A stretch of 64,000 nt of DNA. Origin: Microbacterium sp. No. 7. GTDB taxonomy: Bacteria > Actinomycetota > Actinomycetes > Actinomycetales > Microbacteriaceae. Each line of letters begins with the position of its first letter. Position 1 is the stretch's first letter. Positions 52,030 through 60,506 of this stretch are shown here, piece after piece. The translations under genes were made by a program, and so were the position numbers. The DNA lies in NCBI RefSeq assembly GCF_001314225.1, contig NZ_CP012697.1:930001-994000 (forward strand), read 5' to 3'. Under the pieces are notes generated by a model. That model was given only the letters and a program-made list of their open reading frames with translations, did no database searches and was not told the DNA's origin.

Positions 52030-53496
52030 TCAGTGGTAGATCTTGACGTCGATGCCGTCGGGCGACCAGTAGTAGATCTGCTCCGCGCGCCAGTCGGGCA
52101 TGCCGACGCAGCCGTTGCTGCCGCGCTCGCCCCAGTTGTCGCGCCAGTACACGCCGTGGAAGGCGTTGTCGTTGTTGTCGAAGTACATCGCGAACTGCAC
52201 GTTCGGGATCTCGTACGCGTAGTTGAGCGCGGTCTGCCAGCCGCTCATGGTCTGCTCGCGCACGTGCGCCCACACACGGAAGTCGCCCGTGGGGGTGTCG
52301 GCGCCGGGAAGGCCGGTGGAGACGAGGAAGGAGTCGACGACGACGCCGTTCTCCTTCATGTAGAGCATCTGGTTGGTGAGGTCGACCTCGAGCACGCGGT
52401 GCAGCGTCTCGGCGACCGCGGGGGTCACCTCGACCGGCAGATCGTACGTCGCGGTGCCCGCGGCGAGCTGGTCGGCGAACCTCTGCGCGACGCCCGTCGT
52501 GTCTCCGAGCACGCGGCCGTCGACGCTCTCGGTGATCGTGTCGATCACCTCGTTGCTGGAGTTGATGATCACGGTGCCCGCGACGGGCTCGCGGTCGACG
52601 AGGGGCTTCAGCCCGTCGACGAAGGCCTGGATCTTCGTGGCGTCCGCGGTGTACGAGAGCGATCCGTCGGGCTCGGTCGTCAGGGTGATCCAGCTCGCGG
52701 CGGTCGCGGGGTCGACGGGGACGGTGCGCTCGTCGCCGACGTAGAAGCCGATCTGTGCGAACAGCTCGTTGAGGGACGCCGAGGTCTGCTGCGCGATCTC
52801 GGTCGTCGTGGGCGACGCGATGGCCGCCGTGGCGGGCTCGACGGTGACCGACTGCTCGCCCGCGGCGAAGGCGTCGTGCAGCGGCTCGACGACGGATGCC
52901 AGGTCGATGCCCTGGCCGTCGACGGCGGGCGTCACGGCGTAGGCGGTGCCGTCGAACGCGACGGCTGCCGGCGTCGGGTCGGTGTAGAGCGCGGGCAGGG
53001 CCTCGCGCAGCGCGTCGTTCGCCTCGTCCTCGGCGATCGTCACGGGGGCGTCGAGCGGGTCGCCGAACCACTGTCCGACGTTCCACAGCGGGCGCTGCTC
53101 GAACACGGCGGATGCCAGGGCGTCGGCGTCGATGCTCGCGCCGAGCTCGGCGGCGGTCAGCGTCGGGCCGCCCGCGCCGATCGTCGCCGTGGTCGCGGCG
53201 AACTGCGCGCGGATCGCGTCGGCGGCGGCGCCCTGCGTGAGCAGGCCGACCGAGACGCCGCCCACGGTGGTGCCGGGGGCGACGAGCACGAGCGACGCGG
53301 CGGCCGCGCCGAGGGCGACGACCCCGACGGGGATGCCGATCCACAGGCCGAGGCGGCGCTTCTTGCGCGGGGGAGGGGCGGGCGCCCAGCGCACCTCGGG
53401 CTCGGGGGACTCCGGCGCCGACCCGGCCGTCGCCGCAGAGAGCACCTGCGTCGGCGCCGTGTGCTCCGAGTCGCTGCGCGCGATGAGATCCGTCAT
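52030..53496 (-). CDS. L,D-transpeptidase (YkuD domain)
   Basis: A 488-residue cell-wall enzyme that forms L,D cross-links. A Pro/Arg-rich cytoplasmic tail is followed by one membrane helix ([24 protein letters not shown]), then two peptidoglycan-binding-like (PG_binding_4) segments and the YkuD domain. [44 protein letters not shown] opens the catalytic domain. Catalytic residues are H447 (AFHGVYW) and C463 in [14 protein letters not shown]. The usual S/T-H-G-C has N in place of H. Start ATG at 53494-53496; longer upstream starts are not supported. Confidence 0.9.
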   Translation of the reverse strand: MTDLIARSDSEHTAPTQVLSAATAGSAPESPEPEVRWAPAPPPRKKRRLGLWIGIPVGVVALGAAAASLVLVAPGTTVGGVSVGLLTQGAAADAIRAQFAATTATIGAGGPTLTAAELGASIDADALASAVFEQRPLWNVGQWFGDPLDAPVTIAEDEANDALREALPALYTDPTPAAVAFDGTAYAVTPAVDGQGIDLASVVEPLHDAFAAGEQSVTVEPATAAIASPTTTEIAQQTSASLNELFAQIGFYVGDERTVPVDPATAASWITLTTEPDGSLSYTADATKIQAFVDGLKPLVDREPVAGTVIINSSNEVIDTITESVDGRVLGDTTGVAQRFADQLAAGTATYDLPVEVTPAVAETLHRVLEVDLTNQMLYMKENGVVVDSFLVSTGLPGADTPTGDFRVWAHVREQTMSGWQTALNYAYEIPNVQFAMYFDNNDNAFHGVYWRDNWGERGSNGCVGMPDWRAEQIYYWSPDGIDVKIYH

Positions 53497-53679
53497 AGCC
53501 CCAACTCCCGACCGATGGTCATACAGGTTCCCATGATACGCGACGGGGTTTTTTCCTGTCCGGGTGATCGCTGAGTGGCCTGGAAGAGGCATGCGCCGTC
53601 GGTAACGTTTTTGTAAAGACACCTTGCAAATGGGGCGGATGGGTTGCGGGCAGGTAATTCGTAAGGTCTACTAACAAAC

Positions 53680-54816
53680 ATGACCGGCTCACCGTCGACC
53701 CGCCCCAGCGTCCTGCGCCCCGCCGCGAAGGTGCTGCCCGAGTTCGCGCGCTCGCACAACCGCTCGCTCGTGCTGCAGACGCTCTTCCACCACGGCGCGA
53801 TGAGCCGCGCCGACCTCGCCCGCGAGACCGGCCTCACGCGCGTGACGATCTCCGACCTCGTCGCGGGGCTCATCGACGACGGCTACATCGTCGAGCTCGG
53901 CACCCGCGAGGCGCAGGGGCCCGGCAAGCCCGCGATCCTGGTCGACCTCGACCGCGAGGGCCACCGCATCGTCGGCCTCGACCTCTCCGGCTCCGAGCGC
54001 CTGCTGGGCGCCGTGCTCACCCTCGACGGCGAGATCGTCGCGCGGCACAGCGTGGCCGTGCCGGCCGCGCACGACGGCATCCTGCCGGCCGTCATCGAGC
54101 TCGCGCAGGCGCTCGTCGCCGACGCGCACGCCCCCGTGCTCGGCATCGGCGTCGGCACGCCCGGCGTCGTCGGCGCCGACGGCGTCGTGCTCGCCGCCCC
54201 CGGCTTCGGTTGGACCGACGTCGCCCTGGAGGCGGCGCTGCGCGAGGCGACGGGGCTGCCCGTGCTCGTCGCGAACGACGCCAACGCCGCCGTGCTCGCC
54301 GAGTACACGTTCGGCGGCGCGGACGACGACGTGCTGCTCGTGCGCGTCGGCCGCGGCGTCGGCTCGGGCCTGCTCGCGAGCGGGCAGCCCATGCTCGGCA
54401 GCCGCTACGCCGCGGGCGAGATCGGCCACGTCACGGTCGGCACCGACGGCGGGCCGGCCTGCGCGTGCGGCAAGGTCGGATGCCTGGAGGCCTGGCTCTC
54501 GGTGCCCGCGCTCGGCGCGCGCCTGCGCGGCCTGAGCGGGGCGGATGCCGAGGCCGCGCTGCGCGACGCCGGCGAGCGGCTCGGCATCGTGCTGGCCCCC
54601 GTCGTCGGCGTGCTCGACCTGTCGGAGATCGTGCTCTCCGGCCCCGCCGACCTGCTCGGCGGCGTGCTCGCCGAACAGGCCGCCGAGGCCCTGCGCACCC
54701 GCACCCTCGCCGCCTTCCACGACGGCATCCCCGTGCGCATGAGCGCGCAGGGCGACGACATCGTGCTGCGCGGCGCCGCCGTCATGGTGCTCTCCGGGCG
54801 CCTCGGCGTCAGCTGA
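53680..54816 (+). CDS. ROK-family transcriptional regulator
   Basis: A 378-residue repressor of the NagC/XylR type. The N-terminal winged helix is HNRSLVLQTLFHHGAMSRADLARETGLTRVTISDLVAGLIDDGYIVELG. The ROK domain follows, with ANDANAAVLAEYTFGGADD and the zinc motif GEIGHVTVGTDGGPACACGKVGCLEAW (Cys at CACGKVGC). The kinase phosphate loop is lost (VGLDLSGSERLLG). It is the first gene of the amino-sugar cluster, so it likely senses GlcNAc-6-P or a related sugar. Possible -10 TAAGGT at 53662-53667; AT-rich bases GTCTACTAACAAAC before the ATG may be its operator. Confidence 0.92.
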   Translation: MTGSPSTRPSVLRPAAKVLPEFARSHNRSLVLQTLFHHGAMSRADLARETGLTRVTISDLVAGLIDDGYIVELGTREAQGPGKPAILVDLDREGHRIVGLDLSGSERLLGAVLTLDGEIVARHSVAVPAAHDGILPAVIELAQALVADAHAPVLGIGVGTPGVVGADGVVLAAPGFGWTDVALEAALREATGLPVLVANDANAAVLAEYTFGGADDDVLLVRVGRGVGSGLLASGQPMLGSRYAAGEIGHVTVGTDGGPACACGKVGCLEAWLSVPALGARLRGLSGADAEAALRDAGERLGIVLAPVVGVLDLSEIVLSGPADLLGGVLAEQAAEALRTRTLAAFHDGIPVRMSAQGDDIVLRGAAVMVLSGRLGVS

Positions 54817-54867
54817 CGCCGCCCCGCATCCCAGACCCCCTGCAACAGGCAACAGAAAGAGGAAACC

Positions 54868-56160
54868 ATGAACAAGAAGCTCGGAGCCCTCGCGCTTCTC
54901 GGCGCCTCGGCGATCGCGCTCGCCGGCTGCGGCGGCGGCTCGACCGGATCGACGGGCGGCGACGGCGGGGACGCGACGGGAGACGCCGGCGGCGCCGAGA
55001 TCCGCGTCTGGCTCGTCGGCACCGACACGCCGCAGGACGCCCGCGACTACCTCAAGAAGACGTTCGAGGACGAGAACCCCGGCTCGACGCTCGTCATCGA
55101 GGAGCAGCAGTGGACCGGCCTCGTCGACAAGCTCACGACGAGCCTCTCGTCGAACGACAGCCCCGACATCGTCGAGATGGGCAACACCCAGGCCGCCGCG
55201 TTCACCTCGGCCGGCGCGCTCGCCGACCTCAGCGACATCCAGGACGCCCTCGGCGGCGACGACCTGCTGCCCGGCTTCGTCGAGGCCGGCACGTGGGACG
55301 GCACGCTGTTCGCCGCCCCCTACTACTCGGGCGCGCGCGTCGTGTTCTACAACACGGCGCAGTACGAGCAGGCCGGCGTCGCCGTGCCCACGACGCTCGA
55401 CGAGTACGTCGCGAACGGCGTGGCCCTGGCCGAGAAGCTCCCCGGCGTCTCGGGCGTCTACTGGCCCGGCAAGGACTGGTACAACGCCCTCCCGTTCATC
55501 TGGGAGAACGGCGGCGAGGTCGCCGTGCTCGACGGCGACACGTGGGACGCGCAGCTGTCGAGCGACGCGTCGCTCGCCGGTCTCGCGCAGGTGCAGGAGC
55601 TCATGACGAAGGCGTCGCTCGCCGCCAAGGACGGCGACGAGACCGAGGCGTGGGTGCCCTTCCGCACCGAGAAGGCCGCGACGCTGTCGGTGCCCAGCTG
55701 GGCGTACTGGTCGATCGTCGCCGACGAGGACCAGAAGGAGACCGCGCTGACGAACAGCCTCGGCTACTTCGCGCTGCCCGGCGCCGACGGCGGCGCCGCG
55801 CAGGTGTTCGCGGGCGGCTCGAACATCGGCGTCGCGGCGAAGTCGCAGAACGTCGAGCTCGCCAAGAAGGCGCTCGAGATCATCCTCAGCGACGAGTACC
55901 AGACGATCCTCGCCGAGAACGGCCTCGTGCCGGCGAAGACCTCGCTCGGCGACCAGGTCGCCGCCGCTACGCCCGAGCTGGCCGCCGTCATCGCGGAGGC
56001 CGCGGCGAACGCCAAGCTCACGCCGGCGTCGCCGAAGTGGGCGGACGTCGAGGCGCAGGGCCTGCTGCAGGACTTCTTCGTCAAGATCGCGAACGGCGGC
56101 GACGTGAAGGCGCTCGCCGTCGAGCTCGACGAGAAGATCGAGTCGATCCTCAACGGCTGA
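54868..56160 (+). CDS. Sugar ABC transporter substrate-binding lipoprotein
   Basis: A 430-residue lipoprotein of the MalE/DasA-like class. The signal MNKKLGALALLGASAIALAGCGGGS ends in a lipobox Cys, followed by a Gly/Ser/Thr/Asp-rich linker. The mature part shows AEIRVWLVGTDTPQDARDYLKKTFEDENPGSTLVIEEQQWTGLVDKLTTSLSSNDSPDIVEMGNTQ, the binding-protein N-lobe, and SVPSWAYWSIVADEDQKE. It probably binds N-acetylglucosamine or chitobiose, judged from the downstream ROK kinase and NagB. A hairpin after it may reduce expression of the downstream permease genes. Confidence 0.9.
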   Translation: MNKKLGALALLGASAIALAGCGGGSTGSTGGDGGDATGDAGGAEIRVWLVGTDTPQDARDYLKKTFEDENPGSTLVIEEQQWTGLVDKLTTSLSSNDSPDIVEMGNTQAAAFTSAGALADLSDIQDALGGDDLLPGFVEAGTWDGTLFAAPYYSGARVVFYNTAQYEQAGVAVPTTLDEYVANGVALAEKLPGVSGVYWPGKDWYNALPFIWENGGEVAVLDGDTWDAQLSSDASLAGLAQVQELMTKASLAAKDGDETEAWVPFRTEKAATLSVPSWAYWSIVADEDQKETALTNSLGYFALPGADGGAAQVFAGGSNIGVAAKSQNVELAKKALEIILSDEYQTILAENGLVPAKTSLGDQVAAATPELAAVIAEAAANAKLTPASPKWADVEAQGLLQDFFVKIANGGDVKALAVELDEKIESILNG

Positions 56161-56168
56161 CCCCGCTC

Positions 56169-56198
56169 CCGGGGGCGCCGGCCCGACGGCGCCCCCGG
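56169..56198 (+). terminator. Stem-loop between binding-protein and permease genes (attenuating)
   Basis: CCGGGGGCGCCG (56169-56180) pairs with CGGCGCCCCCGG (56187-56198) around a 6-nt loop; no T-tract follows. Such hairpins after ABC binding-protein genes commonly stabilise the upstream mRNA and lower read-through. Confidence 0.6.
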
Positions 56199-56237
56199 TC
56201 ACCCGATCCCACGCACCTCTCGGAAAGGAGCCGGTCC

Positions 56238-57194
56238 GTGACGACGACCGTCCCCGCGCCGGCTTCGGCCGCTGCGCCCCCTCCGGCATCCGCCCCCGCG
56301 CGCCGGCGCCGCCCCAGCGGCACGCCCTTCGCGCTGCTGGCCCCCGCGGTCATCATGCTCGCCGTCTTCATCGGCTGGCCGCTGCTGCAGCTCGTGATCA
56401 TGTCGTTCCAGAAGTTCGGCCGCGAGCAGATCTTCGGGGCGCCGCCCGAGTTCGTCTTCCTCGACAACTACCTGCGCGTGCTCACCGACCCGCAGTTCTG
56501 GGTCGTGCTCGGCCGCAGCGTCGCACTGTGCGTCGTGTGCGTCGCGGCGACGATGCTGCTCGGCATCCTCATCGCCGTCATGATGACCAAGCTCGGCGCC
56601 GTCATGCGCACCGCCGTCTCGGTGGGCCTGCTGCTCGCCTGGGCGATGCCCGCGCTGACCGGAACGATCGTCTGGGGCTGGATCTTCGACACCCAGAACG
56701 GCCTCGTCAACTACTTCCTCACCCGGATCACCGGCGTCGACTTCATCGGCCACAGCTGGCTCATCGACCCGCTGAGCTTCTTCAGCGTCGCCGCCGTCAT
56801 CATCACGTGGGGCGCCGTGCCGTTCGTCGCGTTCTCGGTGTACGCGGGCCTCGGCCAGGTGCCCGCCGAGGTGCTGGAGGCGGCGTCGCTCGACGGCGCG
56901 GGCGGCCTCAAGCGCTTCCGGCTCGTCGTGATGCCCTACATCCGCTCCATCCTGATCGTGCTGCTGATCCTGCAGATCATCTGGGACCTGCGCGTGTTCG
57001 CGCAGATCTACGCGCTGCAGACGATCGGCGGCGTGCGCGAGCAGACCAACACGATCGGCGTCTACATCTACAGCGTCTCGATGGCGTCGGGCGATCTCGG
57101 CGCGGGCGGCGCGATCGCCGTCATCCTCGTCGTGATCCTGCTGCTCATCGCGTCGTACTACATCCGCACCATGCTCAAGGAGGACGAGCAGTGA
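56238..57194 (+). CDS. Sugar ABC transporter permease, MalF-type
   Basis: A 318-residue permease with an Ala/Pro/Arg-rich N-terminus and six membrane helices. The EAA loop is EVLEAASLDGAGGLKRFRLVVMPYIRSILIV, where the ATPase docks. AFLLAP-type start FALLAPAVIMLAVFIGWPLLQLVIMSF is typical of MalF-like sugar permeases. The start is GTG at 56238 after AAGGAG. It overlaps the MalG-type permease by GTGA. Confidence 0.92.
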   Translation: MTTTVPAPASAAAPPPASAPARRRRPSGTPFALLAPAVIMLAVFIGWPLLQLVIMSFQKFGREQIFGAPPEFVFLDNYLRVLTDPQFWVVLGRSVALCVVCVAATMLLGILIAVMMTKLGAVMRTAVSVGLLLAWAMPALTGTIVWGWIFDTQNGLVNYFLTRITGVDFIGHSWLIDPLSFFSVAAVIITWGAVPFVAFSVYAGLGQVPAEVLEAASLDGAGGLKRFRLVVMPYIRSILIVLLILQIIWDLRVFAQIYALQTIGGVREQTNTIGVYIYSVSMASGDLGAGGAIAVILVVILLLIASYYIRTMLKEDEQ

Positions 57195-58033
57195 ACGCGC
57201 GCCCCCGCACGCTGCCTCGCCGGGTGCTGCTGAACGTCGCGGCGCTCGTCGTGATCGTCTGCTCGGCCTTCCCCGTGTACTGGATGGTCAACACGGCGCT
57301 GCTGCCGGGCTCGGCCATCGGCAGCGAGACGCCGCACCTGTGGCCCGACCAGTTCACGCTGCGCAGCTTCGAGCTCGCGATCACCGACCCCGGCTTCCTG
57401 CCGGCGCTCGGCATGTCGCTCGCGGTCACGGTGCTCACGGTCGTCACGGCGCTGCTGTTCGCGTTCGTGGCATCCATCGCGGTCTCGCGCTACCGGTTCC
57501 GCTCGCGCAAGGCGTTCATCATCGCGATCCTCGTGATCCAGATGATCCCCGCCGAGGCGATGATCATCTCCACGTTCCGCGTTCTCGACGGCTGGCACCT
57601 GCTCAACTCGATCGTCGGCCTCGGCGCCGTGTACATCGCGATGGTGCTGCCGTTCACGATCTGGACGCTGCGCGGCTTCGTGAACGGCGTGCCCGCCGAT
57701 CTCGAAGAGGCGGCGATGATCGACGGCTGCAGCCGGTCGGGCGCGTTCTGGCGCGTGACGTTCCCGCTGCTCGCGCCGGGGCTGGTCGCGACGGGCATCT
57801 TCGGCTTCATCCAGGCGTGGAACGAGTTCGTGTTCGCGCTCGTGATCATGACGCGGCCCGAGGCGCGCACGCTGCCGATCTGGCTGCAGAGCTTCGTGCA
57901 GGCGACCAAGGCGACCGACTGGGCCGTGGTGATGGCGGGCTCGACGCTCATGGCCATCCCCGTGATCGTGTTCTTCCTGTTCGTGCAGGGCCGCATGACG
58001 GGCGGCCTCGTCTCGGGAGCGGTGAAGGGCTGA
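57191..58033 (+). CDS. Sugar ABC transporter permease, MalG-type
   Basis: A 280-residue permease, partner of the MalF-type subunit. Conserved MalG features: AFPVYWMVNTALLPGSAIGS, SIAVSRYRFRSRKAFIIAILVIQMIPAEAMIISTFRVL, the EAA loop VPADLEEAAMIDGCSRSGAFWRVTFPLLAPGLVATGIFGFIQAWNEFVFALV. The cluster encodes no ATPase, so a shared MsiK-type ATPase elsewhere is expected to energise it. Confidence 0.93.
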   Translation: MNARPRTLPRRVLLNVAALVVIVCSAFPVYWMVNTALLPGSAIGSETPHLWPDQFTLRSFELAITDPGFLPALGMSLAVTVLTVVTALLFAFVASIAVSRYRFRSRKAFIIAILVIQMIPAEAMIISTFRVLDGWHLLNSIVGLGAVYIAMVLPFTIWTLRGFVNGVPADLEEAAMIDGCSRSGAFWRVTFPLLAPGLVATGIFGFIQAWNEFVFALVIMTRPEARTLPIWLQSFVQATKATDWAVVMAGSTLMAIPVIVFFLFVQGRMTGGLVSGAVKG

Positions 58034-58034
58034 C

Positions 58035-59063
58035 ATGCACCTCGGATTCGACGTCGGCGGAACCAAGACCGACGCGGTGGCCGCCCTGCCCTCGGGCGAG
58101 ATCGTCGCCCGCGCCCGACGGGCGACCGGCTGGGGAGCGGATGCCGTCGTCGCGACGATCGTCGCGCTGTCGGCGGAGCTCGCGACGGCCGCCGGATGCC
58201 GCGTGGACGAGGTCTCGTCGGTCGGCGTCGGCATGCCCGGCCAGGTCGCCCCGGGGTCGGCGGTCGTCACGCACGCCGTGAACCTGGGCGTCGACCGGCT
58301 CGACGTCGCCGCCGCGCTGGCGGCGCACGTGCCGGCCCCGGTGCGCGCGGAGAACGATGTGAAGGCGGCGGCGGTGGGCGCCGCGGCGCTGCGGACGCGG
58401 GGCCGCGCGGGCGGCGGCACGGACGCCGCGGGCTTCGCGGGCGGCGCGGATGCCGCGGTCGATGCGGGCGGCGAGGATGCCGCGGATGTCGCGGTCCATG
58501 CGGCCGGCCGCGCGACGATGGCGTATCTCAACCTCGGCACGGGCATCGCGGCGGGCATCGTGCGTGACGGCGCGCTCTGGCGCGGGGCGCACGGCACGGC
58601 GGGCGAGGTCGGCCACATCTCGGTGGACCCCGGCGGTCCCGAGTGCCGGTGCGGCCAGCGGGGCTGCATCGAGGCGTTCGCCGGCGGCGGGGCGGTCGCC
58701 CGGCGCTGGGGGCGCAGCGGTGCGCTGCCCGTGCGCGACGTGTTCGACGCCGCCGACGCGGGCGACGCGGCCGCCGTCGCGCTGCGCGACGACGTCGCCT
58801 ACGGCGTCGCGGCGGCCGTGCGCGTGCTCGTGCTGACGCTCGACGCCGACGAGGTCGTGATCGGGGGAGGACTCACGGCCCTCGGTGACCGTATGCTGGG
58901 CCGCGTGGTGGACCAGCTGAGCGCCGCGGACGCGGCATCCCCGTTCCTGCGGTCGCTGCGGCTGGCCGATCGCATCCACCTGCTGCCGCCGGGCTCGCCG
59001 GCGGCAGCGCTCGGAGCGGCGCTCATCGGCGCCCGACACCAGGAGGTCCTCGTTCATGGCTGA
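58035..59063 (+). CDS. ROK-family sugar kinase, probable N-acetylglucosamine kinase
   Basis: A 342-residue ROK kinase expected to phosphorylate imported amino sugar. Phosphate loop FDVGGTKTDA (residues 5-14), catalytic Asp D108 in RAENDVKAAAVG, second glycine motif YLNLGTGIAAGIVRDG, and zinc motif GEVGHISVDPGGPECRCGQRGCIEAFA. An insertion of about 40 residues (120-160), rich in Gly, Ala and Asp and built on a repeated GADAAVDAGGEDAADVA word, separates the two lobes; in the DNA it contains several GGATGCCGCGG words. It starts 1 bp after the permease stop and overlaps nagB. Confidence 0.88.
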   Translation: MHLGFDVGGTKTDAVAALPSGEIVARARRATGWGADAVVATIVALSAELATAAGCRVDEVSSVGVGMPGQVAPGSAVVTHAVNLGVDRLDVAAALAAHVPAPVRAENDVKAAAVGAAALRTRGRAGGGTDAAGFAGGADAAVDAGGEDAADVAVHAAGRATMAYLNLGTGIAAGIVRDGALWRGAHGTAGEVGHISVDPGGPECRCGQRGCIEAFAGGGAVARRWGRSGALPVRDVFDAADAGDAAAVALRDDVAYGVAAAVRVLVLTLDADEVVIGGGLTALGDRMLGRVVDQLSAADAASPFLRSLRLADRIHLLPPGSPAAALGAALIGARHQEVLVHG

Positions 59064-59835
59064 GGTCATCATCGTCCCGACGTCCGACGAGGCCGGCGCG
59101 CTCGTCGCCGACGAGATCGTGCGTCTCATCGCCGCACGGCCCGACGCGGTGCTGGGGCTCGCGACGGGCTCGACGCCGCTGCCCGTCTACCAGGCGCTGC
59201 GCTCGCGGGTCGGGGGCGTCGACGTGTCGCGCGTGCGGGGCTTCGCGCTCGACGAGTACGTGGGCATCGACCCCGCGCACCCGCAGAGCTACCGCTCGGT
59301 GATCACCCGCGAGGTCGTCGAGCCGCTGGGGCTCGACCCCGCGCTCATCCGCACGCCGAACGGCGCGCTGGAGACGATCGAGCACGCGGGCGACGACTAC
59401 GAGCACGCCATCGCCGCGGCCGGGGGCGTCGACCTGCAGATCCTCGGCATCGGCACGTCGGGGCACATCGGGTTCAACGAGCCGGGCTCGTCGTTCGCGT
59501 CGCGCACGCGCGTGAAGACGCTCATCGAGCAGACCCGTCAGGACAACGCGCGGTTCTTCGACTCGATCGACGACGTGCCGCTGCACTGCATCACGCAGGG
59601 TCTCGGCACGATCCTCGACGCGCGGCACCTCTTCCTGCTCGCGTTCGGCGAGAACAAGGCCGCGGCGATCGCCGGCGCCGTCGAGGGACCCGTCACCGCG
59701 TCGCTGCCGGGCTCCGCGATCCAGCTGCACCCGCACGTGACGGTCGTCGTCGACGAGGCCGCCGCGTCGCAGCTGCAGCACGCCGACTACTACCGCTACG
59801 TCCTCGCCCACAAGCCCGCCTGGCAGGGCCTGTAG
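59056..59835 (+). CDS. nagB: Glucosamine-6-phosphate deaminase
   Basis: A 259-residue enzyme converting glucosamine-6-phosphate to fructose-6-phosphate and ammonia. LGLATGSTPLPVYQAL (phosphate loop), FALDEYVGIDPAHPQSYR (catalytic Asp), QILGIGTSGHIGFNEPGSSFASRTRV and HCITQGLGTILDARHLFLLAFGENKAAAI are present. Length is typical. It overlaps the kinase gene by 8 bp. No NagA deacetylase is encoded in the cluster, so it must be elsewhere if GlcNAc is the substrate. Confidence 0.95.
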   Translation: MAEVIIVPTSDEAGALVADEIVRLIAARPDAVLGLATGSTPLPVYQALRSRVGGVDVSRVRGFALDEYVGIDPAHPQSYRSVITREVVEPLGLDPALIRTPNGALETIEHAGDDYEHAIAAAGGVDLQILGIGTSGHIGFNEPGSSFASRTRVKTLIEQTRQDNARFFDSIDDVPLHCITQGLGTILDARHLFLLAFGENKAAAIAGAVEGPVTASLPGSAIQLHPHVTVVVDEAAASQLQHADYYRYVLAHKPAWQGL

Positions 59836-59904
59836 CCCGCCCTGGCTGTCTCTGGTTGGCTCTGGCCGTCCCTGATTGGCCTGGTCGCCCCTGGTTGCTC
59901 CCTG

Positions 59905-59967
59905 GCTTCAACCGCGGCAGATTGCGGGTCGCGCACGCTGAGACCCGCAATCTGCCGCGGTTGAAGC
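59905..59967. repeat. Intergenic inverted repeat, family TTCAACCGCGGCA (perfect 26-bp arms)
   Basis: The arms at 59905-59930 and 59942-59967 are perfect complements over 26 bp, starting GCTTCAACCGCGGCA, loop 11 nt. It is in the converging gap between nagB and the NUDIX gene. Irregular CTGG-rich repeats (59842-59904) precede it. Confidence 0.88.
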
Positions 59968-59980
59968 GAAGCCTGTGAGA

Positions 59981-60039
59981 TTCGACCGCGGCATCCTGCG
60001 GGTGGCGAGGGGCTGAACCCGCCGTTTGCCGCGGTTGAA
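59981..60039. repeat. Intergenic inverted repeat, family TTCAACCGCGGCA (diverged)
   Basis: TTCGACCGCGGCA (59981-59993) and TGCCGCGGTTGAA (60027-60039), with inner CTGCGGGT and AACCCGCC parts also pairing. It stands 14 bp after the perfect copy, so the two form a tandem pair of hairpins. Confidence 0.75.
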
Positions 60040-60110
60040 CTTGGTGGGTGGGTGGGGGTCATTGCGGGGCCAGGCGGGCCTGGACCAGGGGCAGAGCCGC
60101 GCCGGACGGG

Positions 60111-60506
60111 TCAGGGCCAGATCAGGGGGAGGAGCAGGTCGCGGCTGAGGGGTGCGAGCGGCAGGTGCGCGGTGTCTGCGCGGGTGATCCAGCGGGCCTC
60201 GGCGATCTCCGCGGCCGGAGCGATCGCGGCGGGGTCGAGGCGCAGCGCGAAGGCGTCGGCGACGACGCGGTGGTCGGGCTCGTTCGCGGCATCCGTCTCG
60301 AAGCGGCCGAGCGGCCGCGCCGCGGATGCCGGGACCTCGACGCCCAGCTCCTCGTACAGCTCGCGCACGAGCGCCTCGACCGCGCTCTCGCCGGGCTCGG
60401 GCTTGCCGCCCGGCTGCATGAACACGCTCGTGCCCGCCTTGCGCACGACGAGGGCGCGACCCGCGTCGTCGGTGACGACGGCGGCGCTGACGCGGATGAC
60501 GCTCAT
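60111..60506 (-). CDS. NUDIX hydrolase
   Basis: A 131-residue NUDIX enzyme. The Nudix box is seen as GGKPEPGESAVEALVRELYEELGVEV, the G-x5-E-x7-REUxEExGU pattern with all catalytic Glu residues. The start VIRVSAAVVTDDAGRALVVRKAGTSVFMQPGGK resembles the MutT-like group acting on nucleoside diphosphate derivatives. It overlaps the oxidase stop by ATGA, so both are in one unit. The substrate cannot be told. Confidence 0.92.
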   Translation of the reverse strand: MSVIRVSAAVVTDDAGRALVVRKAGTSVFMQPGGKPEPGESAVEALVRELYEELGVEVPASAARPLGRFETDAANEPDHRVVADAFALRLDPAAIAPAAEIAEARWITRADTAHLPLAPLSRDLLLPLIWP

